Below are positions 1 through 12,406 of a stretch of DNA of 64,000 nt, piece by piece. Made by a program: the position numbers and the translations under genes. Under the pieces are notes generated by a model, which saw only the letters and a list, made by a program, of their open reading frames with translations, ran no database searches and was not told where the DNA came from. Numbering within the stretch: the first letter of the stretch is position 1; each line of letters starts with the position of its first letter. The DNA is from Hygrophila difformis. Its lineage: Eukaryota > Streptophyta > Magnoliopsida > Lamiales > Acanthaceae. The DNA lies in contig JAOANR010000003.1 of assembly GCA_030278955.1 (NCBI GenBank), positions 29,093,227-29,157,226 on the forward strand, in the 5' to 3' direction.

Positions 1-1514
1 CTTGTGCATCCTGGCACAGTGAGTGACACGATCAATGCCATGATCGTAGAAACTCCAATAATGGATGAGATTAGGCTCGTCCAACCGGGCGACGCGAAAC
101 TCGAAAAGATAAAGGGGTATATTGCCGAAGGAAAGGCAATAGGATTTGCTGTCCACGAGGATGGAAGCATTCGTTTCAAAGGGAGATGGTGTGTGCCTCA
201 AAAGTGTGTCGAGTTGAAGCAAAGGTTGATGGAGGAAGGGCACAACACACCATACTCAGTGCATCCCGGAGGCGACAAACTTTACAAAGATCTAAAGAAG
301 ATCTATTGGTGGCCGGGAATGAAAAAGGAAGTGGCAGACTTCATGGCAAAATGTCTCACCCGCCAAAAGGTTAAGGCAGTGCGACATAAACCCTTAGGAC
401 TGATGCAACCACTAGAGATTCCAAGTTGGAAATGGGATAGCATCTCAATGGACTTTGTCTCGGGATTACCCCGATCACCTAAAGGCATGAACAAGATTTG
501 GGTGATTGTGGATAGGCTAACGAAGACAACCATATTTATCCCGATGAAGGACATGTGGACTATGGACCAATTGGCCCGAGCCTACGTTGATAATGTGGTA
601 CGACGACATGGAGTACCACATGACATCATTTCTGATAGAGAAGTAGATTTGTCTCTCACTTTTGGACAGTGTTACAAAAAGCTCTCGGTACTCAAATCAA
701 AATGAGCACCGCATTCCACCCGATGACGGATGGTCAAACCGAGAGAACAATCCAAACACTAGAAGACATGCTGAGAGCATGCGTGTTGGAATTTAAGGGA
801 AATTGGGAATCCCATTTACCCCTAATCGAATTTTCTTATAATAATAGCTACCATGCTAGCATTGGCATGGCACCATTCGAGGCATTGTATGGACGAAGGT
901 GCCGAAGCCCATTGAGCTGGAAAGAAAACGATAAGTCGGTGGTAGTGGGACCACAACTTATCGAAGACATGGCTCAACAAATCAAAGTGATTCAAGGAAA
1001 AAGGAAAGCCGCACAAGACCGTCAGAAGAGTTACGCTGACGTGAGACGACGAGACCTAGAATTTCAAGTGAGAGATAGGGTCATGCTAAAGATATCACCC
1101 ATGAAGGGGGTGATGCGCTTTGGCAAACGAGGAAAGTTGAGTCCTCGATACATAGGACCTTACGAGATTCTAGAAAGAGTCGGAAATTTGGCCTACCGAC
1201 TGGCTTTACCGCCACAATTAGATCGAGTTCATAATGTCTTCCATGTCTCACAACTAAAGAAGTATGTGCCAGACCCGACACATGTACTTCAACCGGAAGT
1301 AATCGAACTCGATGAGGATCTGACTTATGAAGAAGTCCCAGTGCGAATTCTGGACACTAAGGAGCGAGTAACGAGGAACAAAATCGTCAAAATGATCAAG
1401 GTTCTTTGGTCGAACCACGAAAGTGAGACGGCAACTTGGGAGGTAGAATCCGAAATGAGAGAACGCTATCCGACATTGTTCCAAACCGACACCGACACAG
1501 TTATGGGGACATAA
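1..1514 (+). pseudogene. gypsy pol fragment: integrase and chromodomain, broken
   Basis: The frame enters from the left edge, so no start codon belongs here. Visible in order: the integrase zinc-binding region ([11 protein letters not shown] around 241-275, CLT-R-Q around 352-365), the catalytic core with the first Asp in SMDFVSG (about 448), the second in IISDRE (about 634), the Glu in TDGQTERT (about 728), a GPY/F-like segment (RYIGPYEIL, about 1147) and a C-terminal chromodomain (VPVRILDTKERVT onward, about 1335-1480). Two lesions: the second Cys of the HHCC zinc finger is replaced by Arg (CLTR, where the relative at 50419 has CLTC), and a frameshift near 640-690 divides the core between two frames. 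It ends at TAA 1512-1514, just upstream of the polypurine tract. It should be inactive. Confidence 0.9.
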
Positions 1515-1524
1515 CTGCAATCTT

Positions 1525-1537
1525 AAGGGGGAGAGGA
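1525..1537 (+). other. polypurine tract of element C'
   Basis: The run AAGGGGGAGAGGA directly precedes the LTR start TGTCATACC, and is the expected plus-strand primer site. The equivalent position in element C (51592-51604) reads AAGAGGGGGAGGA. Confidence 0.85.
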
Positions 1538-4307
1538 TGTCATACCATCTATTTTTCGTGCATTTTTGTAAACAAACAAACAAATTCAAATTGTTTTGAA
1601 CTACGTTATGGCTTGATCCCTTCATAGGGTACGTAGGCAGCTTAGAAGTTTTAATTCTAAGTTCAGTCACAAGATAATAAAACAAACAAAAGACCTTAGC
1701 ACGAGAAAAGCCGAAACACAACTTCGAGGACGAAGTTGATTCTTAAGGAGGGTAGACTGTAATATCCGAGAATTTTGCAAACATAAAACAATAATTAAAT
1801 AAATAAACAATAAATAAAATAAATACAATAAATAAATAAATTCAGCAAATAAGTGAATAAGGGTGAGGAAATGAGAAATGAGATTTAACTTAAAAAGGAA
1901 TTAAAGGAATTTAATTAAATAAAAAGAATTAATAAAGATAAATAAATTGTACACCGAAACTCGACACCAATGAACTCGAGAACTCGAGTCCAAACATAAA
2001 TTATACGGAGTTCCTATTCCGTAAACCCGAAGATACCCCGAAAATCGGAATCCGAGAGCATAGGGGGATAGAAGTCCGAAAGAGAGGAGGAAAGGCACGA
2101 AGGATCGCACGACCCGCCCGGACCGAAGTCCAGGCGAGTGCCGCGCGGTGGCCGCGCGGTAAAGAGGGAAAAGCCGCGCCACGGCCGCGCCAATGGGCAG
2201 ATTCGCCGGTTGCGAGATTTCGGATTTTCCGACTTTGGTTGAACACCTTTCGGCTCAAGACTCCCCAAAGCCGACCTTGGACGCCCCTAGGTCATGTTTA
2301 CCTATAAATAAGACCTCTTGGAAGCCCCGAACACTTTTCCAAAACCCTACGATACTCTCTATACACAAAACCCTAGATCCGGAAGTCATCGGAGACACCA
2401 AAACCGAGCGGGGACTGCCGTGGACGAATTTGGAAGTCTCCAACGTCGTGGTAAGTTTGATCCGTTCATCCATCTCGTTTTTAATTCAAAAATGAAACCC
2501 TAATTCTTTTCTTTTTATTTCTACACCCCGAATCGGATCTAGAACGAAGAACCCGACGAACGGAGAGGATAAACGGTGGACTGGAAGCCACGCCTCCGAA
2601 CCCGATGATCCCGGACGTCTACGAATCTGTAAGTTGACACTTACATGGTTTTGGGAGTAATTGAAACATGTACAACTAAAAGCTTAATCGAAACTTTCAT
2701 AAATCTGTCAACATACAATTTCTACCAGCGCAGCGAATTTGTCAAATTTTTCCGAACCTTTAAATGTCTTGAAACGGAAAAACTTAAAACACAAAAAACG
2801 TTCCTAAGGCTTAGATCTATCTCCTGTAAAATTGTCAGAATTTTTCATGATGATTTGGTATATGAAATCCACCCGAAACCGAACTGTTTGAAATTGGATC
2901 TTGAAATTCTTGACAGAACTTAGGTCAGAACTTGATGACGTTTTTGACATTAGTTTTAAGCCGATTTAGATCTTTAGCTGAACATGAAAGTTTTAGATAA
3001 ATGTCTTAAGAAGGTCTCTGCATAATTTCGTTAGGTTTGGAGTTGATTTGCTATGGTAGATCTTGATAATTTTGAACTGCTGTACATGAAAGTCGGACAG
3101 ATTAATCATATGACGAAAATTGATGTGTTTGACCTGTTTTGGTATCTCGGATTGAAAAAGTTAAAACACGAAAGTTGTTCATCTCGAAGTTTCCGAGTCA
3201 GTGGTAAAATTTCAGAATTTTTGGACCTAAACTCGATGTTGAATGAAGTTTAGAGTAAACTGTGGTTGACCGAGTCAAATCTTGAAATCTTGTTGAAACG
3301 GTGAAACTAGCCTTTAAGGTTTAAACGAGTAGAAGACTCTTTGAAATAAATAAATGAAATCTAAAATTTAGGAAATCCCCTTTACAAACTTGATCTTTAA
3401 AATTAGGGGGTGAGTGCTCTGCAGGGTGCCCTCCTAACGATTCACTTCGTGCCTTTATGGACGATGGTGACCCGCGCGAAATTTTGAGATATATTGCCAA
3501 AACGACATGAGATATATGGCCTACACTCTCGTGAATATCCACATGGGTTTCCCGAGGCTCCGGAGTGGTACTGGGTATGACAGATACGGCTGCGGCCGCA
3601 GGTTTCCGGCTAAACTTGTTGATATCGCGATGCAATCGTGAAATACTTGAAATACTAAATCTTGGGTGTAATGGGGATAGTTAAATATTTAATTATTGTC
3701 CTTTTAAATTATTACATGCTTTATTTAAATTAATTATGGCTTTTATTTAAATTATGCTAAATGTACTGTTGGTTAGTGCCATGATTTAATTATGCGAATT
3801 GGTTATATTATTAAATTAAATTATTTATGATTATTATCATGCTTTTATGTAATTATTAAATTAATAGCTTTTAAACCCTACGATCATGCATGTGTTAATT
3901 TACTCAGCAAGTTGTGCTGACCAAACCATTTATTTTTCCTTTTTCCTTACAGAGTATGTGGAACAAACATGAGCACGGTCATGCATGGGGGAAACTTTAT
4001 TTGCGAACTTTATTATTAAATTCTTGCATTAGACAATAGTATAAACGGGCCTGTTTAACCCGTGTTTTGACAATGTTGGTCTTATTTACATTTCCGCTGC
4101 AATATTATACCTAAATATTATTTCCGCTGCATTATGATATTATTATTTTCGAATTTAGATTGTATGGGCTGTTTGCAAATGTTTTAAATGTTTTAATATT
4201 GAAATACCTAGCCTTGCATCTCTTTAGTAAGCCGGAGAAACCGTGTCTTACTAGTGAGGTGTGGTGGTGACATCCCGACCTGGGTGACCAAAAACCGGGG
4301 TGTTACA
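1538..4307 (+). repeat. 3' LTR of element C' (2,770 bp)
   Basis: Starts TGTCATACC after the polypurine tract and ends GGGGTGTTACA. Length and ends match the 2,751-bp LTR at 51605-54355, including the shared segments around the CTCTGCAGGGTGCCC motif (about 3418) and the final 60 bp. It carries a TATA box at 2303-2310 and is otherwise non-coding. The short frames in it are not convincing genes. Confidence 0.9.
2303..2310 (+). promoter_or_regulatory. TATA box in the LTR of C'
   Basis: CCTATAAATAAGACC lies mid-LTR, about 765 bp after the LTR start, where a U3 promoter is expected. Transcription would start about 30 bp further on. This is motif evidence only. Confidence 0.55.
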
Positions 4308-4951
4308 AAGAAACCCTTAAATTTTCCCAAATCTGAAGCGATTCCTTCTTTCTCTCCTACCGCATCTTCTTGTTCTTCTCTTACGCGTCTCTGTTCTTCG
4401 CCCTGCGTATTCTCCCTTTTCCGTATCTGTCGATCTGTTTTTCTCCTTTTTGATGATGTTTATGATGTTTGGGCCGGTTAAAAGTCAAGTATCGTGTCTG
4501 ATCTTTTAAAATCGCCAATAAAATTTGAATCTTTCAAATTGGGTAACTGTCAGACTTGGCACGATTTTGTGCCATCCCTCCAGTTTTGGCGCTCTCGATC
4601 GGTTTGTGCCGAAGCTGTGATGAATCTTGGGAATTCTTCATTCATCCAACTTTTTCACTCTTGCTTTCTTGACTTCCTCTCTTTTTATCCTGCAACAGAC
4701 ATGAAGTCCTTATGAGTTTATGAATCAAATCCAACATTCTACAATTATTTAAACATAATTTATCAATAATAAATATGCTAAAATATGTACATAATTAAGC
4801 TAATTATCGTATATCCTAATATAATAGACACAAAACACAAAAACAAAGTAAAAGACAAATATTTACATAAAAATGGAAGGATTTGAGCTTCAATATGCAT
4901 GTTTTCCGGTGTAGATGAAGGATAAATTATAGCATCCTTCGGGTGCTATCA
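4308..4951 (-). repeat. E LTR, remnant (left copy)
   Basis: Matches about 11804-12406 of the complete LTR copy. The missing part lies beyond the C' insertion, left of the window. Its end TATCA at 4951 is followed by the polypurine motif on the minus strand. Confidence 0.8.
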
Positions 4952-4991
4952 ACATCCTCATACTTAAAATGTTGCTCGTCCCTTGAGCAAC
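4952..4991 (-). other. E polypurine motif with upstream hairpin
   Basis: On the minus strand a perfect hairpin (arms GTTGCTC and GAGCAAC, loop AAGGGAC, 4971-4991) is followed by TTTTAAGTATGAGGATGT, ending exactly at the LTR. The same hairpin plus purine motif stands at 12407-12446 and, with one changed flank, before the 3' LTR of element A (56250-56288). Confidence 0.7.
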
Positions 4992-7900
4992 TCACAAGAT
5001 AGAAACGAGACACTTAAAATCATATATGGAATGAAACAAAAGAACGAATGTCTTCACAATATAGAAACAAGCGATTTTATGCTAAATAAATGGCAAAAAG
5101 GCTGGAATTTCATAAACTTGACGACTTGAATTCCACATAATCGGTCACATAAAATCCATAGGCGAGAAAAAGGCATCAAGGCATCTATCAAAATAATAGC
5201 TTCTTAATTAGGTATGCTTTGAATTTCTTTTCTCTTTATTGAGTGATCGATGATTCAGTTTCACAAATTTAGAGGAACCCCACTGTCCTTATAATGGACG
5301 AGGCTTCAACTCTTTTGTTCATGACACTTTTGCTGAGTTGTAGATGGTTGAATTCGAGAAGCTACTTGTGCCAGAGGAACAACGTGCCAATCATCATAGC
5401 CAAAATGTTCTCTTTTTTTTTTGTTCTTTTCTTTTTTTTTTTGCCTCATTTTTTTTTCTTTCTGCATCAATTATTTTTTTCTTTTTTTTTCTCATGAAGG
5501 CAGTTGCCTTTATATAATCAACTCAATAAGGAGATGTAAATTATTGCATACCTTTATGTTAGATAATAGCCCTGATGCAGTTTCTAACCGAGATTGGATG
5601 TAACCTTCTATGCAAAAACTCAAGTATAATCTTGTTTAAAAACTCCAGCACTTGTCATCTTAGATACATAAAATATGGCTATGTTCGTCATTGAGAAGAC
5701 TGAATTTGGTTTATAAAGTAATTGATTAAAAAGTGTTGAGTTTCTCAAAAATTTTCCCAAAATTTTTAACAAGCCGTAATCTACACCGAAATATATGCTA
5801 TTATGACTCAAAATTACTCCCACACAATTACTAAACATAAAACTAACTATACAGAAGCAAGATAGTAAGGTAATGAAATATCTAAGAACACATAATCCAA
5901 TCATGCGATTCTAATCAAACCTCATGCTTTGTGTAAATGAGATTATAGTAACCTTACCAGGACAAAAGTAAACAAAGAACAAAGTCACCTGATGTCTTGC
6001 CCATGCTATTAAGATCTTGTTCCAGGTTGCAATTTAGAAGTTCATCAGGTAATGAATCTCCTAATACATATTCCATCCTGAAACAACTCAAGTATTATTT
6101 ATTTCAGATGAGTAATCATAGAAATATGAAAGTATAATAGAAAGAAAAATGAAAAAGAATAATGGAACAATGTCACCTGATAGCTTCCAACACTTATTTG
6201 TGGATTAAAAATCCCAAGGATTCAAACCGAATTCAATCCTGTATTTATATCCTCAATCCAAAGACAATTATAATTACATGTTTTCAAGTGACAATATACC
6301 CAAAATAGAAAAACCGAAAAACAAAATAAAATAAATAAAAAAACCAACACAAAATAAAAACAGATGACAAAATCAAAAGACATAGTAGTATGTAATATAT
6401 AATAGCTTAAACAAGTGCATAATTATATATCATGCTCCAAAATCTTATCCCCTGAATCACCCACAAAATAGTCAGTAGACATTTCTTTCTTGATTTGATC
6501 TACCCTGGTTACTTGTTATGATATTAAGGATTTTTCGGTTGATTCTGCCTATGTTGGCTATCCTTGCTTCTAAGCTATCTATCCTTCCATCACCATCAAT
6601 TGCAACTTCACTACCTAGTGATCTTAAGTTATGGATCCAATCAGATTTCCTTGATGGGATGGCTTAGTACTTAGTTTTCTGCCCCGTCCTTTCATAACCT
6701 ACTGAATGAGTGAAAATGGATCTAATACATGAATACAATGATATTGCAAAAAACCCACCATCCTCATATTTAAGTTTGAGCTATGAGTGAGAACTTAAGT
6801 ACCAAGTATTAAAAACATTATGAATCTGGAATAATGATGACAGACATGGGAAAAGAATTAGGCCTAGTTTATGAAATCAATTCCATGGTGGTTTCAAATT
6901 GAAGAAAACTTTTGAATGTATGAAAACCTTTCAAATGTCAATTTACAACTGCCATGGCTGCTAATTCGGGTGTATATAACTTGAAAATTGATTTCAAAAT
7001 AGATAACCTTGGTGCAATTTTTTACAGAAATTAGAAATATGTAAAATTCACCAAGGCATAACATTCATAGCTTTAAGAAAGCATGACACGGTTTTTAAAA
7101 CTTTCAATTTCAGAATTCACTTTACCATGCTTAATTCTTAAACAAAATGTTCCAAAAGTCAATTTTCAAGAAAATTTAGAGTGTGCAACCACCTTAAATC
7201 TTTGATCACAATAATGACTGTAAAATTCAACAAATATATGATGCCAACAACTCAGTTACTTGAATTTCACATTCATGTTAGCATTCCAAAAACAACCAGT
7301 CATCAACAAAAAATTGGCAGGAAAAGTTCACTTTCTTAATAAAGGTTTCTGTTAGTTAAAGCTCTAATTTTTTAACACTGCAAATAATTAATCACTGAAA
7401 TAGACCTAACTGGAATCCCATGTCACAAATATCATCAGAATTTCAATTTCAGTGAATTATACAAATGGCAGAAACTTCAATTCCTTCTCATAAATCATTG
7501 ACAGCAGCAAAGACAACCTAACTCGAATCCCATGTCACAAATATCATCAGAATTTCAATTTCTGTGAATTATACAAATGGCAGAAACTTCAATTCCTTCT
7601 CATAAATCATTGACAGCAGCAAAGACAACCTAAGACAAGGATAAACAATTACCATATCATATCTAATACAATTTAGCCAACAAAATTCAGAACTAAGTAA
7701 TAGAGGACTCACAGAGTGCACAAAATCAAACAAATAAGTAGAACTCAGTAAATCCCAAAAAAAAAAAAGAAAAGAAATTTCCACCCCTAACAAGAAGTTA
7801 GGCAGACATCAAGTTACTAGTAACACATTATGCCCTATTTCATCCAAAAAGGAAGAATTGACATACCTGTTGTACTCAATTGATGGGGACAGATTTGGAA

Positions 7901-8847
7901 ACCCTGGGCTGCTACTATTGTTTTGCTGTGAGACTCAGAGAAGAGAAATGTTTCTGGATGAAGTTATGATTCGGACTACCCACTGGACATTAAAGTAATT
8001 GGAGTGTGGGTAGGTTGCAAGTGAAAGTTCGAATGAGGGGCCCTCTGTCTAATTTTGAAAGTTTCAAAGGTAAATAGAATAGGAGCTTCAGTTATAGCAC
8101 AGAATGATGCTACATAACCCTGATTGGCATAAAATCGCGTTTTGCACCACAACCAGTTCAAATATTTTTGCAACAAGTCTTCCATCAGAGAAAAATATGT
8201 TGCCTTAATTTCCCTTTTACCTTTTTGTTTATATTTTCCCTTGATTTCCACCATCTCTGGAATCATATGTACTTGTCAGCTACCTCTATTACCTACAAAA
8301 AGACAAAGCAACATAATATTTACACTATATACAATATTTACAAAGTATTTCTAACATAGCATTGAGAAGTAAAATGTCAAATGCAGCTTTTTATCCGTCC
8401 ATTTCCACTGCCAAGCACAACTCCAATTTGGTGGATGCATAGTAGAGGCCGTGTTCGACTAATCAATCTGATCTTCATCCTTGAAATCTTATGGCTGAGC
8501 ACTTGCAATGCAGGATAGTGCATAAAATCCAACATGTAAGAGTATAAACAAAGAATTTAATTATTTTCTAATTTCTATCATACCTCACTTGTAGAGATGC
8601 GTACCTTCGTGGTGGGATAATAATTCTCACTTAATTAAACCTCCACTTAAGTCTACACCTTCTTAATTTATTTTTCTTTGTTTATTTTCCACATGCTTGA
8701 TGAGTACAGGTTAAATACATATGCTAAAATCAAGTCAGGCTCCATGATCCTATACTAAATTTTGAATGTTACTATTAAGGTCGACTCCATCTTCCTGCTT
8801 CAAGAGTTAGGATACCTGGACATCCCATAACATAAGCTTTTATTTGA
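4992..8847 (-). other. E internal region, non-coding, with some exon-like pieces
   Basis: AT-rich, with long T runs at about 5408-5490 (A-rich on the element strand). No retroelement domain is visible. Some minus-strand stretches look like captured gene pieces: 5989-6077 is open in one frame and bounded by AG and GT; 6472-6663 is open for about 64 codons; a strong donor-like AACAG/GTATGT lies near 7867. I do not recognise any product. The frame at 7976-8266 (minus, 96 codons) is unassigned. Confidence 0.4.
7405..7628. repeat. two tandem copies of a 112-bp unit
   Basis: The block starting CCTAACTGGAATCCC at 7405 recurs at 7517 as CCTAACTCGAATCCC, with only a few substitutions, and the next CCTAA falls at 7629. 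This is a simple local duplication inside E, absent from the other elements. Confidence 0.85.
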
Positions 8848-10424
8848 ACTAGTATTTCCCCCGCCCAATGGGCGGATCGTAAGTTATGGACAATACGAAT
8901 AAAATTATCCAATTTAAAAAATAAAATTGTTCTATTTTATTATGTCGATTACATTCTCCAGCATCCTTAAACTATTTTAAACATTATATGAGTATGTCTA
9001 TATATTGCATAGAAATCGACCAACATATGTCATTCCCAATAGTTATATATTAGTACAATTTAGTATCTTAAAAAATACTTATATTAAAGTAATTAATAGT
9101 TGAAAGAACAAAAAAATAAAAAAGCAAAGATAAAAACTTTTTTACTCCCGGCTCTAACGTCATACATTGACAAAGAAAGTGCGTGAAATCATATTATACT
9201 CGATAATTAATTTTTGATATTTATTCACACCCTAAAGCGTTGAGATTTTAGAAATATTATAAATTTCATAAAGATATAGATATTTCCAAATTAAAATAGA
9301 AAAATATAAGAAATATTCTTGTAAATAAATCTATTGACAAATTAAAATAATTATAGTTTCATCAACTTATTGTCGTATTTTAATTTATCTAATTTAGTTA
9401 ATTTATTTAATAAAAATATTTGCTCTTCATTAATGAACATAATTTCAATCTATAAAGTACTTATTAATAATTTACAATATATTCTTTAACTATAATTTCA
9501 ATTAATAAAGTATTGACTAAGAATAATAACAAATATTGAAATTCTATTTAATAAATAAATATAATATCAACCCGTAAAGTTTTTATTATTTAATGTGAAT
9601 TTCGCTCGAATTTGATTAACCTATATTTTGAAAGTGCATTAATATTTATATCTTCAATTCCTTCATTTTATAGTGAAAATGGATTGGTTTTTGCTAATGT
9701 TTATTATTCAATTATCAATCCATAAAGTTTTTGTTACATATTTTATTTGGTAATATTCTTTATCTATAATAATATGAAATTAAATTATCTAACGTGAATT
9801 TCAATTAAATTTGGTTCTCCTATATTTTGAAAGTGCACTATATTTTTTTTAACAATTCTTCATTTTTATAGTGAAAAGGAATTGACTTTTGCTACTGTTT
9901 ATTATTTAACTTTGACTAATGGTCATAAAACATCTATATAAGAAAAAATATAGTCAAGTGGGATCTCGTTAGATTCGTCTCAACATGTAGTTTTAAAATA
10001 TCAAATTTTTAGAATTTTTTCTTGTACATGTTTTCATTTATTGATGAGTTATTGATCATTAGAAATGTGTATTGGATTGCGTGCAGAAAGTGAATGTTGA
10101 TGAAATAGGTAGATTATTGTTCATAAGGGGATTTTTGTGAGAGATAATTGATAGGTTACTGTTCATAAGAGTAGGTTACTGTTCATAAGGGATATTGTTT
10201 TTATATACTCCCTCCGTCCCACTCCAAATGTCTTACTTACTATTTTTGGATGTCCCATTACAAATGTCTTCTTTCTATAAATAGAAATAATTTTCCCCTC
10301 CAACAACTATGTGGACCCCACTATATACTCACAAACCAACTCTACCTTAATTCCCGTGCCCAACAGTAACAGGACACTTGGGGTGGGACGGAGGGAGTAT
10401 TATATAGATATAGATATAGATGTA
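8848..10424 (-). mobile_element. Helitron-like non-autonomous element
   Basis: At 8848-8875 the minus strand shows a 7-bp-arm hairpin (CCGCCCA / TGGGCGG), eight bases, then CTAGT followed by T, which is the classic Helitron 3' terminus. The 5' end is less certain: the minus strand offers TCTATATCTATATC near 10424, preceded by A. The interior (about 1.57 kb) is very AT-rich, contains internally repeated segments (for example around 9655-9720 and 9845-9910), has no coding sequence, and holds a Stowaway MITE near its 5' end. The right border could shift by some tens of bases. Confidence 0.55.
10208..10397. mobile_element. Stowaway-type MITE (190 bp)
   Basis: Terminal inverted repeats CTCCCTCCGTCCCAC and GTGGGACGGAGGGAG, flanked by TA on both sides (10206-10207 and 10398-10399), match the Tc1/mariner-derived Stowaway family. 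There is no coding capacity. Confidence 0.9.
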
Positions 10425-10635
10425 GATGTGAGGATTGTCAACAAAGTTAACATCCTCATACTTTTGTCCTTGCCATCCCACTGTTTTGCCTGCAATCTAT
10501 TTTAGTTTGCAATATACTGGAGTGACTAATGAATGATTCCTGCATTGTCAAGATGAGAATATTAGAATAGGTTACAAAATATATACATATATACAAGAGA
10601 TAAAACCAAGCCAATAAAATACACAATGACATAAC

Positions 10636-10653
10636 TCCCCGGCAACGGCGCCA
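10636..10653 (-). other. primer-binding site of E (tRNA-Asp type)
   Basis: On the minus strand TGGCGCCGTTGCCGGGGA lies three bases after the LTR end. It is complementary to the 3' end of plant tRNA-Asp(GTC) as I remember it, and identical to the sites of A (17645-17662) and B (37344-37361). Confidence 0.85.
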
Positions 10654-10656
10654 ATT

Positions 10657-12406
10657 TGATGAGAGGTAATTTGAGATGGTTTTATACTCATTCCTCTTTT
10701 TTATACCGCATCAAAGATTCGGTTGTCGTCATCAAATAAATTTATAATCCATATGTGAGTTCTGGGTCGATCCACAAGGAGTTAGTAGGATATTATTTCA
10801 TCCTTTGACAAGTGTATCTCATTAGCTTGTTTTAGTTTTGATGAAGAATAAGTTTTGAAATAATAAGATGAATCAAGAAAATAAATAGCAGGATGGAAGA
10901 TTAGAGAAATGACAGATTTAAAATATCGTATGGAAGCATATAGTTCTTGCATGATTCTTATAATTAATAAAATAATATGCATGATGTTATAAAGATTGTT
11001 TTAGAAATTCATATTCATCTCCCAATGCAATATAAATAGGATGGTTGATTCAACTATATTTTTTGTTCCTTTCCAGGATACTTCAAAACATATCACATTA
11101 TTCAACACCATCTCCCGATTTATGTGTTGAATATAGATTTATGCAATCACCAACCTGTAAAATAAACAAATTAATCCATCCTAAGGAATCTCCCGATTTC
11201 TACTTAAGATTGGATTTTAAGAAAACATCATTTATGACGACAGAAATAAAATAATTGAGGATAGAGCAATTTCATTGAATTCATTTTTTATCTTGTGATA
11301 TGAAGGACTGCGCACATCCATTCATTCATCACAGATTCTTGCCCAAGTGCCTTCTCCCGAAATCCACTTGAATTCAGATTCATATTATCCTGCAAAAATT
11401 CCCAATGGAGGTACTAAAATGCATTCTAATATTTTCCTATACATTCTTCCGATCTGCATAAGAACTATATCAATATATATACGAATCTGAAAATTGAGTG
11501 ATAAACAAAGTTGCTTCATGTCTCAAATATAATTATACAATCTTATCATGTCAAAATAATAAACTGTTGGATGCAAACAATATATTCATCGATAAGAATA
11601 ATTCAATTCCAGGAACATAATAAAGAAATCATCATCTAATATAATCAAGGAGTTCCAGAAACATGTAATTCATGTATCAATTCCAATCGACATATGAATG
11701 TACTGATGGAACTTTCCTCTTAATAAATTTTGCTGAAAATTGAACTATACAGACGGATATATATATACATACTTCCATACAGCAGCGAGAAAGGAGAAGA
11801 AAGGAAGAAACCCTTAAATTTTCCCAAATCTCAAGCAATTCCTTCTTTCTCTCCTACTGCATCTTCTTGTTCTTCTCTTACGCGTCTCTGTTCTTCGCCC
11901 TGCGTATTCTCCCTTTTCCGTATCTGTCGATCAGTTTTTCTCCTTTTTTGATGATGTTTATGATGTTTGGGCCGGTTAAAAGTCAAGTATCGTGTCTGAT
12001 CTTTTAAAATCGCCAGTAGATTTGAATCCAAAGTCAATAAAATTCGAATCTTTCAAATTGGGTGTCAGACTTGGCACGATTTTGTGCCATCTCTCCAGTT
12101 TTGGCGCTCTCGATCGGTTTGTGCCAAAGCTGTGATGAATCTTGGGAATTGTTGCATGAAGTCCTTATGAGTTTATGAATCAAATCCAACATTCTACAAT
12201 TATTTAAACATAATTTATCAATAATAAATATGCTAAAATATGTACATAATTAAGCTAATTATCGTATATCCTAATATAATAGACACAAAACACAAAAACA
12301 AAGTAAAAGACAAATATTTACATAAAAATGGAAGGATTTGAGCTTCAATATGCATGTTTTCCGGTGTAGATGAAGGATAAATTATAGCATCCTTCGGGTG
12401 CTATGA
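10657..12406 (-). repeat. E LTR, complete copy (1,750 bp)
   Basis: Bounded by the primer site on its left and by the polypurine motif on its right (plus-strand view); the plus-strand start is TGATGAGAGG. The right end reads CTATGA, where the other copy has CTATCA, so one terminal base is mutated. It is non-coding. Confidence 0.8.

Larger units (their letters stand above)
1..4307 (+). mobile_element. 3' part of a Ty3/gypsy chromovirus (element C'), 5' end outside window
   Basis: The segment holds the end of pol, a polypurine tract and a complete 3' LTR ending in TGTTACA. It is a diverged relative of the element at 42799-54355: same pol 3' end, same closing pol residues before an ATGGGGACATAA stop, same LTR termini. 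The chromodomain-bearing pol, the 2.77-kb LTR and the iMet-type primer site of its relatives suggest the Tekay/Del lineage (inference). It sits in the LTR of element E: the bases just after it (AAGAAACCC) continue a sequence that is uninterrupted at about 11804. The predicted 5-bp TSD is AAGAA, but its left copy lies outside the window. Confidence 0.9.

Noticed and set aside
5294..5603. Phe-rich frames over the T tracts in E
   Set aside because: Products of poly-T runs; the second copy of the region (12735-13050) does not keep the frames.
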